Positions 35,990-44,663 of a stretch of DNA of 64,000 bases are shown in pieces (positions within the stretch are counted from its first letter, which is position 1; each line of letters opens with the position of its first letter). Both the position numbers and the translations under genes were made by a program. The stretch is from assembly GCA_029261815.1 (NCBI GenBank), contig JAJDAQ010000073.1, positions 1 through 64,000 on the forward strand. The letters run 5' to 3'. The notes under the pieces are model-generated. The model saw nothing but the letters and a program-made list of their open reading frames with translations, did no database searches and was not told the origin of the DNA. This DNA is from Deltaproteobacteria bacterium. Its GTDB lineage: Bacteria; Myxococcota_A; UBA9160; UBA6930.

Positions 35990-38392
35990 TTGAACGATTC
36001 TCCCGAAGTCCAGACCATTACCGTTGCGGGGGAGACGCTCTCCATTCCGACCGTGCTTCCGGTGTTGCCGGTCCGAGATGCCGTGGTGCTGCCAGGGTTG
36101 AATGTGCCGCTTGCCGTGGGCCGGGACCGGTCCCTCGCAGCGCTCGATGCCGCGGGCGACGGCGGCTTGCTCCTGGTTGCCAGCCAACTCGATCCGGCAA
36201 CCGAGGACCCGGCCTCCTCCGAACTTGCCACGGTGGGATGCGTCTGCCGGATCCTGAGGATGGTCGATGCACGCCAGCAAACGCGCCAGGCATTGGTGGT
36301 GGGACTGGTTCGGGCCCGAATTGGCGCGGTCCAGACGCGCGACGACGCCAATCCGGACGCCGCGCTCGAAGTGGAGATCGAGGCGCTTCCCGAGGCCCCC
36401 GACACCTCCGACGAGGCGAAGGCTGCACGCGACAGCGTGATCCAACTGGCTCACCGGCTCATCGATCTCCGGGACGACGCTCCGAGTCAATGGAAGAACG
36501 TCGTCTCTGACATGCCCACACCGGGCCTCCTCGCAGACATGATTGCGTCGAATATCCCCGTTCCCAACGATGACCGCCTGGCGTTGCTATGCGAGCCAGA
36601 TGCGACCGCGCGCCTTTGGAAGGTCTCGAGCTTTCTCGAACGCGAGGTCACCATTGCGGAGAAGCACCGTTCCCTGCGCGAGGACGAGGCCGACACGGAG
36701 ATGGACCCGCGGCGGCGAGAACGACTGCTCCGCCGTCGAATGCGCGACATCCAGGATGAACTCGGCGAGCACGACAGTGGCGAACGGGAAGCTGACGAAC
36801 TCGCAGATCGTCTCGACCCGCTCGAGCTGTCCGAAGAAGCGCGCACCCACGTTGATCGCGAACTGAAACGGTTCCGGGCACTCCCGACTCATGCGCCGGA
36901 CCGCCACCTCGTGCGCACATACCTCGAGTGGATCGCCGATCTCCCCTGGAACACGACCACCGAGGACCACCTCGATCTCCATGAGGCTCGCGAGATCCTG
37001 GACGAGGACCATCACGACCTCGACAAGGTCAAGGAACGCATCCTCGAGTTCCTGGCGGTCCGCAAGCTCGCACCCGACGCGAAAGCACCCATCCTGTGCT
37101 TCGTCGGCCCGCCGGGCGTCGGCAAGACATCGCTCGGCCGTTCGATCGCGCGCGCGATGGGGCGCAACTTTGCGCGAGCGTCGCTTGGCGGCGTTCGAGA
37201 TGAAGCGGAAATTCGTGGCCACCGTCGCACGTACGTGGGCGCCATGCCCGGGCGCGTGCTCCAGAACATTCGGCGTGCCGGCAGCCGCAATCCCGTGTTC
37301 CTGCTCGACGAGATCGACAAGCTCGGGGCCGACTTTCGAGGCGACCCGTCGTCGGCCCTGCTCGAGGTGCTTGACCCCGAGCAGAATGGGACCTTCAGCG
37401 ATCACTACCTCGAGATGCCGTTCGACCTCTCGAAGGTCCTGTTCATCGCGACCGCAAACACGCTCTCGACGATTCCGCATGCACTGCTCGACCGCATGGA
37501 AGTCATCGAGCTCCCCGGATACACGGAGCGAGACAAGGGTGTCATCGCGCGTCGGTACCTGATCCCCAAACAGCTCAGTGACCACGGCCTGGGCGTTGAG
37601 CACGTCGTGATCGAGGACGCAGCCATCGATCTCGTGGTGAGCGAGTACACGCGCGAGGCCGGCGTTCGAAACCTCGACAGACTCTTCGCGACATTGGTTC
37701 GGAAGATCGCGGCCCGCATCGCCACCGATCCGGACGCAGCCCCCCTGACGGTCGACGCCGCCTTTGCAAGTGATGCCCTCGGACCGCCGCCGCACCTCCC
37801 TGAGACTGCGGAACGAACCGAGATCGCTGGCGTGGTCGTGGGACTCGCCGCCACCACCCACGGTGGAGACATCCTCTTCATTGAAGCCACGCGGAACTCG
37901 GGCGGCGAAGGCGTCCGGCTCCGACTCACAGGGCAACTCGGTGATGTCATGCGGGAAAGCGCCGAAGCCGCCCTCTCCTGGGTTCGCGCGAACGCCTCGG
38001 ACTGGCTGCCCGAAGGAGCACTCAGCGCGGGCGAGATCCACCTCCACGTTCCGGCCGGCGCCGTCCCCAAGGACGGGCCCTCCGCCGGCGTCGCCCTGGC
38101 GACCGCCATCGTGTCGGCGCTGTCGGGCCGACGTGCCCGGGGGACCATGGCAATGACGGGCGAAATCTCGCTGCGCGGCCGCGTCCTGCCGGTCGGTGGC
38201 ATCAAGGAGAAAGTGATGGCCGCCGCCCGCGCTGACGTAAAGACCGTCCTCCTCCCCCGTCGGAACCTGAAGGATCTGGTCGAGGTTCCCGAAGACGTCC
38301 TCGAAGAGTTGGAGATCATCCCGCTCGACACCGTCGATGAAGCCCTGGCCGCGATCCTGGAACCCGCCGACGCACCGACGCACGCCGGCTAG
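35990..38392 (+). CDS. lon: ATP-dependent Lon protease (first copy)
   Basis: This is 800 residues: N-terminal LON substrate domain (to about 200), coiled region, AAA+ domain with Walker A GPPGVGKTS and Walker B VFLLDEIDKLG, and the protease domain with catalytic Ser698 in PKDGPSAG and Lys741 in GGIKEKVMAA. The start is TTG at 35990, supported by GGAGG four bases upstream. It should degrade misfolded and regulatory proteins in the cytoplasm. The N-terminal domain diverges more from classical Lon than that of the second copy at 54998-57400, suggesting a specialised substrate set. Confidence 0.95.
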   Translation: MNDSPEVQTITVAGETLSIPTVLPVLPVRDAVVLPGLNVPLAVGRDRSLAALDAAGDGGLLLVASQLDPATEDPASSELATVGCVCRILRMVDARQQTRQALVVGLVRARIGAVQTRDDANPDAALEVEIEALPEAPDTSDEAKAARDSVIQLAHRLIDLRDDAPSQWKNVVSDMPTPGLLADMIASNIPVPNDDRLALLCEPDATARLWKVSSFLEREVTIAEKHRSLREDEADTEMDPRRRERLLRRRMRDIQDELGEHDSGEREADELADRLDPLELSEEARTHVDRELKRFRALPTHAPDRHLVRTYLEWIADLPWNTTTEDHLDLHEAREILDEDHHDLDKVKERILEFLAVRKLAPDAKAPILCFVGPPGVGKTSLGRSIARAMGRNFARASLGGVRDEAEIRGHRRTYVGAMPGRVLQNIRRAGSRNPVFLLDEIDKLGADFRGDPSSALLEVLDPEQNGTFSDHYLEMPFDLSKVLFIATANTLSTIPHALLDRMEVIELPGYTERDKGVIARRYLIPKQLSDHGLGVEHVVIEDAAIDLVVSEYTREAGVRNLDRLFATLVRKIAARIATDPDAAPLTVDAAFASDALGPPPHLPETAERTEIAGVVVGLAATTHGGDILFIEATRNSGGEGVRLRLTGQLGDVMRESAEAALSWVRANASDWLPEGALSAGEIHLHVPAGAVPKDGPSAGVALATAIVSALSGRRARGTMAMTGEISLRGRVLPVGGIKEKVMAAARADVKTVLLPRRNLKDLVEVPEDVLEELEIIPLDTVDEALAAILEPADAPTHAG

Positions 38393-38401
38393 GATCCCGC
38401 G

Positions 38402-39538
38402 ATGCGAAGCGCCCTCGTGCACGATTGGCTCACGGGGATGCGCGGCGGCGAGAAGGTCCTGCTCGAGCACGCGCGACTATTGCCCGATGCGGCGATCCAC
38501 ACCCTCGTCCATGTTCCTGGCAGCACCCATCCCGAGATCGAGTCGCATCCGATCCACTCGAGCCCGCTATCGCGTCTCCCGGGGATCGACAGGCACTATC
38601 GGAAGCTGCTCCCGCTGTTTCCGTGGGCCGTTTCCCAGCTCGATGTCGGCGACGCGGACTTCGTCCTGTCGTCGACCCACGCGGTGGCCAAGGGCATCCC
38701 CATCCCGGACGGCGCCGTTCACTTGTCGTACTGCTTCACACCGATGCGGTACGTGTGGGACCAGGCCGATGCCTACCTCGGCACAGGAACGTTCCGGACC
38801 GTCGCGAGTCCACTCGTCGCGGGCTTGCGACGTTGGGACCGCCGCTCCAGTGGTCCCGAGCGCATCCACCGGGTGATCGGGATCTCTCGCGTCGTGAGCG
38901 AAAGGATCCAACGCCGCTGGGGCCGCCATGCCGACGTGATCCACCCGCCCGTGGATGTCGGTCGCTTTGCCGCCCGTACGCGTAAACCGGAAGACTTCTT
39001 TCTCGTCGTAGGCGGCTTCGTTCCCTACAAACGCGAGGAACTTGCGATCGAGGCATTCCGCTCCCTGGGCCTGCCCCTCGTCGTTGCAGGAGATGGGCCC
39101 CGTCGGGCCGCACTTGAAGCCAATGCCCCGGAGTCCGTTCGGTTCCTGGGCCGGGTCGACGACGAGACCTTGGCGGACCTGTACGCGCGCTGCCGCGCGC
39201 TGATCTATCCGCAAGAAGAAGATTTCGGAATCATCCCCGTCGAAGCCCAGGCGGCTGGCGCACCGGTGATCGCGTTCGGCGCCGGAGGGATTCTCGATAC
39301 CGTGGTTCCGCTAGGCGACGCCGACGCGCCGACGGGCGTCTTCTTCGACGAGCCAACGCCTGCCTCACTGGCCCGCGCCGTCAAACGCTTCACCGCGGAA
39401 GAAGCCGCCTTCGACGCGGGTGCCATCCGCGAGCATGCCAAGCACTTCGACGTCAGCCGCTACCGCGCCGAGATGCGGACCGCCATTGACGAAACCTACG
39501 CCCACGGCCCCCACCCCTGGGAAACCAAGAACGCCTAA
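38402..39538 (+). CDS. GT4-family glycosyltransferase
   Basis: This 378-residue GT-B enzyme starts MRSALVHDWLTGMRGGEKVL, the hallmark of a GT4 subgroup found in exopolysaccharide and O-antigen loci. The donor domain has FFLVVGGFVPYKREELAIEA, VAGDGPRRAALE and the E-x7-E pair in EEDFGIIPVEAQAAG. It begins nine bases after the Lon stop and converges on a polyprenyl-phosphate sugar transferase, which it overlaps at the stop codons. Likely adds a sugar to a lipid-linked surface glycan; the sugar is unknown. Confidence 0.9.
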   Translation: MRSALVHDWLTGMRGGEKVLLEHARLLPDAAIHTLVHVPGSTHPEIESHPIHSSPLSRLPGIDRHYRKLLPLFPWAVSQLDVGDADFVLSSTHAVAKGIPIPDGAVHLSYCFTPMRYVWDQADAYLGTGTFRTVASPLVAGLRRWDRRSSGPERIHRVIGISRVVSERIQRRWGRHADVIHPPVDVGRFAARTRKPEDFFLVVGGFVPYKREELAIEAFRSLGLPLVVAGDGPRRAALEANAPESVRFLGRVDDETLADLYARCRALIYPQEEDFGIIPVEAQAAGAPVIAFGAGGILDTVVPLGDADAPTGVFFDEPTPASLARAVKRFTAEEAAFDAGAIREHAKHFDVSRYRAEMRTAIDETYAHGPHPWETKNA

Positions 39539-39547
39539 TAGGCGTTC
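39529..39547. terminator. Palindrome spanning overlapping convergent stops
   Basis: GAACGCC-TAATA-GGCGTTC is a seven-pair stem and five-base loop centred on the shared stop codons of two convergent genes. It has no T-tract on either side, so a bidirectional terminator is possible but not certain. Confidence 0.4.
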
Positions 39548-40923
39548 CGTCCGAACGCGCGCCAGAGCGTCATCAACAAGATCTGCACGTCGAGACCCAG
39601 GCTCCAGTTCTGGATGTAGTAGATGTCGTGCTCGATGCGTTCGTGAAGCGACGTATTCCCGCGCCAGCCGTGGACCTGGGCCCAGCCCGTCAGTCCGGCC
39701 TTCACCTTGTGTCGAAGCATGTAGCCGGGAATCTCGCGCCGGAACTGCTCGATGAAAACCGGGCGTTCGGGTCGCGGACCCACGAGACTCATGTCGCCGC
39801 GCAGCACATTCCAGAGTTGGGGCAGCTCATCCAGGTTGCTCACACGGAGGAAGGCGCCAAACCGGGTCCGGCGCGGGTCGTCTTCGACCGTCCAGACCGG
39901 GCCGGTCTTGGATTCGGCGTCTTCGCGCATCGTGCGAAACTTCAGGCACTGAAACACGCGGCCATCCAAGCCCATACGCTCCTGTCGATACAAGATCGGA
40001 CGACCGGACGTCGCCCAGACACCAAGAGCCACGACTCCCAGAATCGGCGCGCCCACGAACAAGCCCGTCGATGCGACCGCAACATCGAACGCGCGCTTCT
40101 GGAGCGCGGCCCAGCCAACGAGCGGGCTATCGCGAAGGTTGATGACGGGCAGCCCGTCGAGTTCTTCGACGCTCGAACGCAGCGTCATCACATGCAACAG
40201 ATCCGGGATCAATCGCACCGTGACGAATTCGTCCTCGAGGTCTGCCAGGATCTTCTCGAGGTGGTCACCGTCCTCTCTCGGCAGCGCCACCACCACCTGA
40301 TCGATCCGGCTCCGTCCCAGTGCGCCCTTCACCGCGGCGTAATCGCCGATCACGCGAACGCCCTCGATCGTTCGACCTTGGAGGGACAGGTCGTTCGAGA
40401 GGATTCCGAGAACGCGCAGACCGGCCTCGGGATGCCCGTGGATCGAGGCCACTGTCTCCTGGGCTGTGCGCCCTGCCCCGACGACGAGCACATAACGCAG
40501 GTTGTGACCGCGCCGCCGCGCCGCCCGCAAGAGCGTCCTGCCGGCCACGCGAAAGGCAACGATGCCGCCGGCGGCGAGGCCGCCGAACCCCGCGAGCATC
40601 GACCGCGAGAAATGCGTCCGAAGGGCAGCATCCACCGCCAGGATCACCACGAGGGTCAACCCGATCGCGCCGAGGACCGCACCGACCTCGCTCCAGAGCG
40701 ACCCGGTGCGCATCGGCTCGTACAGACCGCGAGCCCGGAAGTTCCAGAACGCTACGGAAACCGCGAGTCCGCAGCCGTAGAGGTAGATGTCAGGCGTCCA
40801 GCCGGCTTCAGGTGTGAAGACGTGAAAGCGCAGGAAATAGGCCGCTCCCCACGCAATCGCGACCAGTCCAAGGTCCGCCGCGAGGAGCAACGTCCGGAAG
40901 ATCTCGCTGTAGCGATGCAGCAC
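39535..40923 (-). CDS. Polyprenyl-phosphate hexose-1-phosphate transferase (WbaP/WcaJ type)
   Basis: This 462-residue enzyme would start lipid-linked glycan assembly by moving a sugar-1-phosphate onto undecaprenyl phosphate at the inner membrane. Four N-terminal hydrophobic segments (to about 125), a CoA-binding-like domain (about 140-260, [16 protein letters not shown]), another hydrophobic helix (about 278-305) and the catalytic bac_transf domain ([31 protein letters not shown]) are all present. It lies 30 bases downstream of kdsA, in the same direction. Specific sugar (glucose or galactose) cannot be told. Confidence 0.93.
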   Translation of the reverse strand: MLHRYSEIFRTLLLAADLGLVAIAWGAAYFLRFHVFTPEAGWTPDIYLYGCGLAVSVAFWNFRARGLYEPMRTGSLWSEVGAVLGAIGLTLVVILAVDAALRTHFSRSMLAGFGGLAAGGIVAFRVAGRTLLRAARRRGHNLRYVLVVGAGRTAQETVASIHGHPEAGLRVLGILSNDLSLQGRTIEGVRVIGDYAAVKGALGRSRIDQVVVALPREDGDHLEKILADLEDEFVTVRLIPDLLHVMTLRSSVEELDGLPVINLRDSPLVGWAALQKRAFDVAVASTGLFVGAPILGVVALGVWATSGRPILYRQERMGLDGRVFQCLKFRTMREDAESKTGPVWTVEDDPRRTRFGAFLRVSNLDELPQLWNVLRGDMSLVGPRPERPVFIEQFRREIPGYMLRHKVKAGLTGWAQVHGWRGNTSLHERIEHDIYYIQNWSLGLDVQILLMTLWRAFGRNAY

Positions 40924-40953
40924 CCGGGTCCCCTTCCCAGGCGTCCGAGACGG

Positions 40954-41769
40954 CTAGCCGTCGCGTAACGCCCGATCGATGGCCCGTACTTCGCCCAGCA
41001 GCCGATCGAATGCGTCCGGCGTGATCTGGCTCGGTCCGTCACAAGGCGCTGCTTCCGGGTCTGTGTGCACCTCAAGGAACAGGGCATCGACGCCAACAGC
41101 GACGGCCGCGCGCGCAAGCGGCGCAACCATCTCGCGCTCGCCCCCACTGGCCCCGTCACCGGCGCCGGGTTGCTGAACGGCGTGCGTCGCGTCGAAGCAG
41201 ACTGGCGCGAAACGGCGCATCTTGATCAGGCCACGCATGTCGACGACGAGATCGTTGTAACCGAACGCCGAGCCGCGCTCGGTCAAGAGCACGCCTTCGC
41301 CGCCGAGCGCCTGGACCTTCTCCGCCGCGAGGCCCATGTCGACGGGCGCAATGAACTGCCCACGCTTGATGTTCACGGGTTTGCCCGTGGCCGCGCAGGC
41401 CGCGACGAGATCCGTCTGGCGGCACAGGAACGCCGGAATTTGGAGACAGTCGACCACCTCGGCCGCGAGCTTCGCCTGACCGGGTTCGTGAACGTCCGTG
41501 GTGAGCGGCAGGCCGGTCTCGGCTCGTACCCGAGCCAGGATCCGGAGCCCCTCGTCTAGGCCGGGGCCGCGGTACGAGCGGACGCTCGACCGATTCGCCT
41601 TGTCGACCGATGCCTTGAAGACGAGAGGGAAATCGTGGCGGGCGGCGATGGCCGACAGCGTTTGGGCCGACTCGATCGTGGCGGCCTCGCTCTCGATCAC
41701 ATTCAGACCTGCGATCAACGCCAGCGGCGCGCCTTCGCCGATGGGAATGTCCCCGATGCGAACGCTCAC
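40954..41769 (-). CDS. kdsA: 3-deoxy-8-phosphooctulonate synthase
   Basis: KdsA condenses arabinose-5-phosphate with phosphoenolpyruvate to Kdo-8-phosphate for lipopolysaccharide core. The 271 residues show IAGLNVIESE, FKASVDKANRSS, RGPGLDEGLRIL, TDVHEP, IPAFLCRQTD, NIKRGQF and the FDATHAVQQPG block. The conserved FDATH-VQQPG context marks KdsA rather than the DAHP synthases. Its presence shows a Kdo-containing outer membrane. It is upstream of the polyprenyl-phosphate transferase, consistent with an envelope glycan operon. Confidence 0.96.
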   Translation of the reverse strand: MSVRIGDIPIGEGAPLALIAGLNVIESEAATIESAQTLSAIAARHDFPLVFKASVDKANRSSVRSYRGPGLDEGLRILARVRAETGLPLTTDVHEPGQAKLAAEVVDCLQIPAFLCRQTDLVAACAATGKPVNIKRGQFIAPVDMGLAAEKVQALGGEGVLLTERGSAFGYNDLVVDMRGLIKMRRFAPVCFDATHAVQQPGAGDGASGGEREMVAPLARAAVAVGVDALFLEVHTDPEAAPCDGPSQITPDAFDRLLGEVRAIDRALRDG

Positions 41770-41874
41770 GATCCGGTGCCCTCTCCCCCCACCGCGGGCA
41801 ATCCCGCGATGGACTCGATATAGCGATCCTGGGGGCTTCGCGCCGGTCCAGGGTCATGCGCCGGTGTCGCCTCT

Positions 41875-43134
41875 CTAGGCGCCAGCCAGCATCCATTGGC
41901 CACCCGGGCCATCCGCAGCGTCCGCCTCGATCGCGCGCTGGAGTTCAGGGAGGAATCCGGGCACCGCCGACGTCACCCGGTTCCAGTTCGGAATCTGGGG
42001 AGCCCCCATCGGGTCGCGGACGAAGTCGAGCCCAGCGCCGCGCAAGGCCGACTGGAACGTCTCAACCGCCAGCTCCTCTTCGTGCCGATCGAACGGCAGA
42101 CCGTTGAGCGCAGCGCCGTCGTGGTAACGGGCCACGGCGTCCTGGGCGAGACGCACATAGGCCGCCGTCAGTGTATTGAGGAAGCCTGCGTCGAACTCGA
42201 TGCCGTAGCTCGCCAGGTTCCGGATCAGCGACGCACCGATATCGGCCACCATGCGATGAAGCCCCGTGGAGGCGTCCGTCTCGGACAGATCACGGTGCTT
42301 GTGGTCGTAGTTGTCGATGAGTTCGACCTGGGCGATGCGCTTCAGCGAGCACGCCCGGTAGACCTCGACCAACATGCCGACCTCGAGGCCCCAGTCGGCA
42401 GGAATGCGGATTGAGCGGGCCAGATCGGTGGTCATCGCGCATTCGCCAGCCAACGGGAACCGAAACGAATCCAAGAATTCCAACAGGGGGTTGGGACCCA
42501 GCACCGAACGCATCGCACGAAGGAACGGGGTCATGAACAGGCGCGTCACACGCCCGTAGATCCGGTCGGTCACGCGAGCGTAGTAGCCCTTCACGAACTC
42601 GTAGTTCGTGTTGCGGTTGGCGATCGGGTAGCAGAGCCGGGCCAGCAGCTCACGCGAGTAGTCTCGGATGTCGCAGTCATGGACGGCGATCATGCGGGCC
42701 CGGTCAGCGGCGATGACGGCTCCCATCGCCAGCCACACCCCCCGCCCCTTCCCTGCGGGACCTGGGTCGAGTCCCTCGTCGGCCAGCGTCCGGATCAACG
42801 CTTGAAGCCGCGGTCCATCGTTCCAGAGCAAGGTCGGCGCACCACCATCGACTGTCCGGACACCGCTGAACGCAAGACACATCTCGTCGAAGTGCTCGCG
42901 CGTCGGTGCGCCGTCGACCGAAACGATGACCTGCGAGAGGTACGGCACATGCTTGAGCTGGTCGATGATGCCCTTGAGCGCCACATCGTGCAGTTCGGAG
43001 TAGAGGCACGGCAGGACCAGCGCGATGGGACGGCCCTCCGCATGCGCCAACAGCTCACGCTCCAATGAGACGATGTCTCGCCGGCCGAGCCGATGGAGGG
43101 TGCTGATCACGCCTGTCTGATGAAAGTCCGACAC
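41875..43134 (-). CDS. GpgS-like GT2/GT81 family glycosyltransferase
   Basis: This is 419 residues. Landmarks are LVLPCLYSEL, a uridine-binding SVDGAPTREHF stretch, GKGRGVWLAMG and the metal-binding DXD-like VHDCDIRDY, in the order seen in glucosyl-3-phosphoglycerate synthases. That enzyme makes a precursor of glucosylglycerate, a compatible solute. A related retaining transferase with another acceptor cannot be excluded. GTG at 43134 is used; a second in-frame GTG (VISTLHRLGRRD) eight codons later is equally possible. It lies upstream of kdsA by about 105 bases. Confidence 0.8.
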   Translation of the reverse strand: MSDFHQTGVISTLHRLGRRDIVSLERELLAHAEGRPIALVLPCLYSELHDVALKGIIDQLKHVPYLSQVIVSVDGAPTREHFDEMCLAFSGVRTVDGGAPTLLWNDGPRLQALIRTLADEGLDPGPAGKGRGVWLAMGAVIAADRARMIAVHDCDIRDYSRELLARLCYPIANRNTNYEFVKGYYARVTDRIYGRVTRLFMTPFLRAMRSVLGPNPLLEFLDSFRFPLAGECAMTTDLARSIRIPADWGLEVGMLVEVYRACSLKRIAQVELIDNYDHKHRDLSETDASTGLHRMVADIGASLIRNLASYGIEFDAGFLNTLTAAYVRLAQDAVARYHDGAALNGLPFDRHEEELAVETFQSALRGAGLDFVRDPMGAPQIPNWNRVTSAVPGFLPELQRAIEADAADGPGGQWMLAGA

Positions 43135-43197
43135 GCACAGACCCTGACACCCCTACGAGGTCGGATCAAGACCGGGGAGAACCCTGGCCCGAGGCGA

Positions 43198-43527
43198 TCA
43201 GGCCGGGGTCAGGACGTCGCCCGACTCTTCGAGGAGCCGGAGGGCCTCAGGATCGATCTCGTTGAACTCAAGACCGATGTCCATCGTCAGCGGGTCCAGC
43301 TCGGTGGCCCAATTGACGGTGCCCACCGCGACCACCGTGTGCGTGCCCACGTTGAAGGTCACGCGGATGCGGTCCCCGAGGTCGAGCTCGCAGCCCACCG
43401 CTTCGAAGCGGATGCCACCTGCGGACACGTTGCGCGAGACGCCGAGTTGGTCCCCCGAATCCAGCATCGCGAAGGAGATGACCTGGTCGGTCCCGATCCG
43501 GGCATATTTGCGGCGTTCATCCGACAT
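43198..43527 (-). CDS. PilZ-domain protein (c-di-GMP binding)
   Basis: This 109-residue single-domain protein has both PilZ signature motifs: R-x3-R in ERRKYARIG (residues 5-11) and N-x-S-x2-G in SRNVSAGGIRFEA. Both are intact, so c-di-GMP binding is likely. ATG at 43527 (MSDERRKYAR) is the natural start; the longer frame adds a basic, non-conserved stretch. It lies between the GpgS-like gene and the Y-family polymerase-like gene on the same strand. Its target is unknown; control of surface glycan or motility is common in the family. Confidence 0.9.
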   Translation of the reverse strand: MSDERRKYARIGTDQVISFAMLDSGDQLGVSRNVSAGGIRFEAVGCELDLGDRIRVTFNVGTHTVVAVGTVNWATELDPLTMDIGLEFNEIDPEALRLLEESGDVLTPA

Positions 43528-43605
43528 ACCCGGGCTTCTTCGGCCGGCAACTCTTCGGGCTTTAGCCCGCAACCCGGGAGCGGTACGTCGCGCCCCAGGG
43601 GAGCG

Positions 43606-44661
43606 CTAGCGGCCAAAGAGATCGAGCTGCCGATCGTCGCTCCGCGAACGGACAAGGCCCTGGAGGGCCAGCCCAAGGCCGCGAATCGGCCGACTTCCCG
43701 CCTGGGTGCGAGCCAGCAGTTCGAACGCGACCTCGCGAATCGGCCCTGCCCCGGTGACCGGTCGCAGCAGGGTGCGGCTCCGCGTCATGGGTTGCGCTTC
43801 TTCGACGTAGCGAACCTTGAGGACGAGACGTCTCGCCGCGAGCCGCTCACGCGCCAGCGCAAGCTCAAGGCCATTCGCGAGGACCGTCAGGTGGTCCTCT
43901 AGCGCTCCCCGGTCCAATTCAGGGTCATCGAGGGTCAACTCCTGGGAGAGGCTGCGAGAGTGGGCCGCCGGACGGACCCGACCCGCATCCTGGCCCATGG
44001 CGTACGCCAGGGTCGTCAGCCCGTGGTTCCCGAGGTACTCCTCGATGACGGCTCGGCCCAGAGCAACGAAATCAGCCACCGTTCGAACCCCGAGGGTCTC
44101 GAGCGTGGAGGCCGTCCGGGGACCCACACCGGGCAAGCGCACGACGGGGAGCGGATCGAGAAAGCGTCGAACCTCGGAAACCGCGACCCATGAAACTGGT
44201 TGTTTTTCAGGCTCTTCGGCGACAATCTTCGCCAGGAACTTCATGGGCGCGATGCCGACGCAAAGCGGCAAGCCCATCTCCTTCTGGATCGCCATCCGAA
44301 GCGCCGGGCCGAATTGCTCCGGTGGATCGTCTCGCTCGACCAGGTCGAGATACGCCGCCCCGAGCCCCGCCGCTTCGACGCGATCGGTCTCGCGGCGCAG
44401 CCGTGCCCGCAAGTCGGCATCGACTTCGCGATACCGCTTCATGTCCGTCCGCACCGCCCGGGCCTGCGGGCAGTGCGTCAAGGCTTCAACCACCGGCATG
44501 CCGAGCTGTACCCCCGCCAGCCGGGCATCCTCCGTCATCGCCTGGACGGTGCCGCGCTTGCGCGGATCTCCGCCGACGATGACCGGGGCAGCCGCGAGCG
44601 TCGCATCCCGCCGGCGTTCCACCTCGGCGTAGAAGCCGGGTACGAACACGTAGACGAGCAC
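43606..44661 (-). CDS. Catalytically defective Y-family DNA polymerase homologue (ImuB-like)
   Basis: This 351-residue protein aligns along its length with DinB (Pol IV): FYAEVERRRDA, PVIVGGDPRKRG, helix-hairpin-helix LPGVGPRTASTLETLGVRT. The metal-binding acids are missing. Where DinB has HVDMD it reads YVFVP (Phe6, Pro8); where DinB has SLDEAYLD it reads GLGAAYLD (Gly101, Ala102). The extreme C-terminus is QLDLFGR, a textbook beta-clamp-binding motif. This combination matches ImuB, a polymerase-dead mutagenesis hub. No imuA or dnaE2 is in the window. The GTG at 44661 lies two bases after the acylase stop. Confidence 0.85.
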   Translation of the reverse strand: MLVYVFVPGFYAEVERRRDATLAAAPVIVGGDPRKRGTVQAMTEDARLAGVQLGMPVVEALTHCPQARAVRTDMKRYREVDADLRARLRRETDRVEAAGLGAAYLDLVERDDPPEQFGPALRMAIQKEMGLPLCVGIAPMKFLAKIVAEEPEKQPVSWVAVSEVRRFLDPLPVVRLPGVGPRTASTLETLGVRTVADFVALGRAVIEEYLGNHGLTTLAYAMGQDAGRVRPAAHSRSLSQELTLDDPELDRGALEDHLTVLANGLELALARERLAARRLVLKVRYVEEAQPMTRSRTLLRPVTGAGPIREVAFELLARTQAGSRPIRGLGLALQGLVRSRSDDRQLDLFGR

Positions 44662-44663
44662 GA

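Noticed and set aside
36587-38470. 627-codon open frame antisense to the first Lon
   Set aside because: Lon motifs lie on the plus strand; the antisense translation lacks family features.
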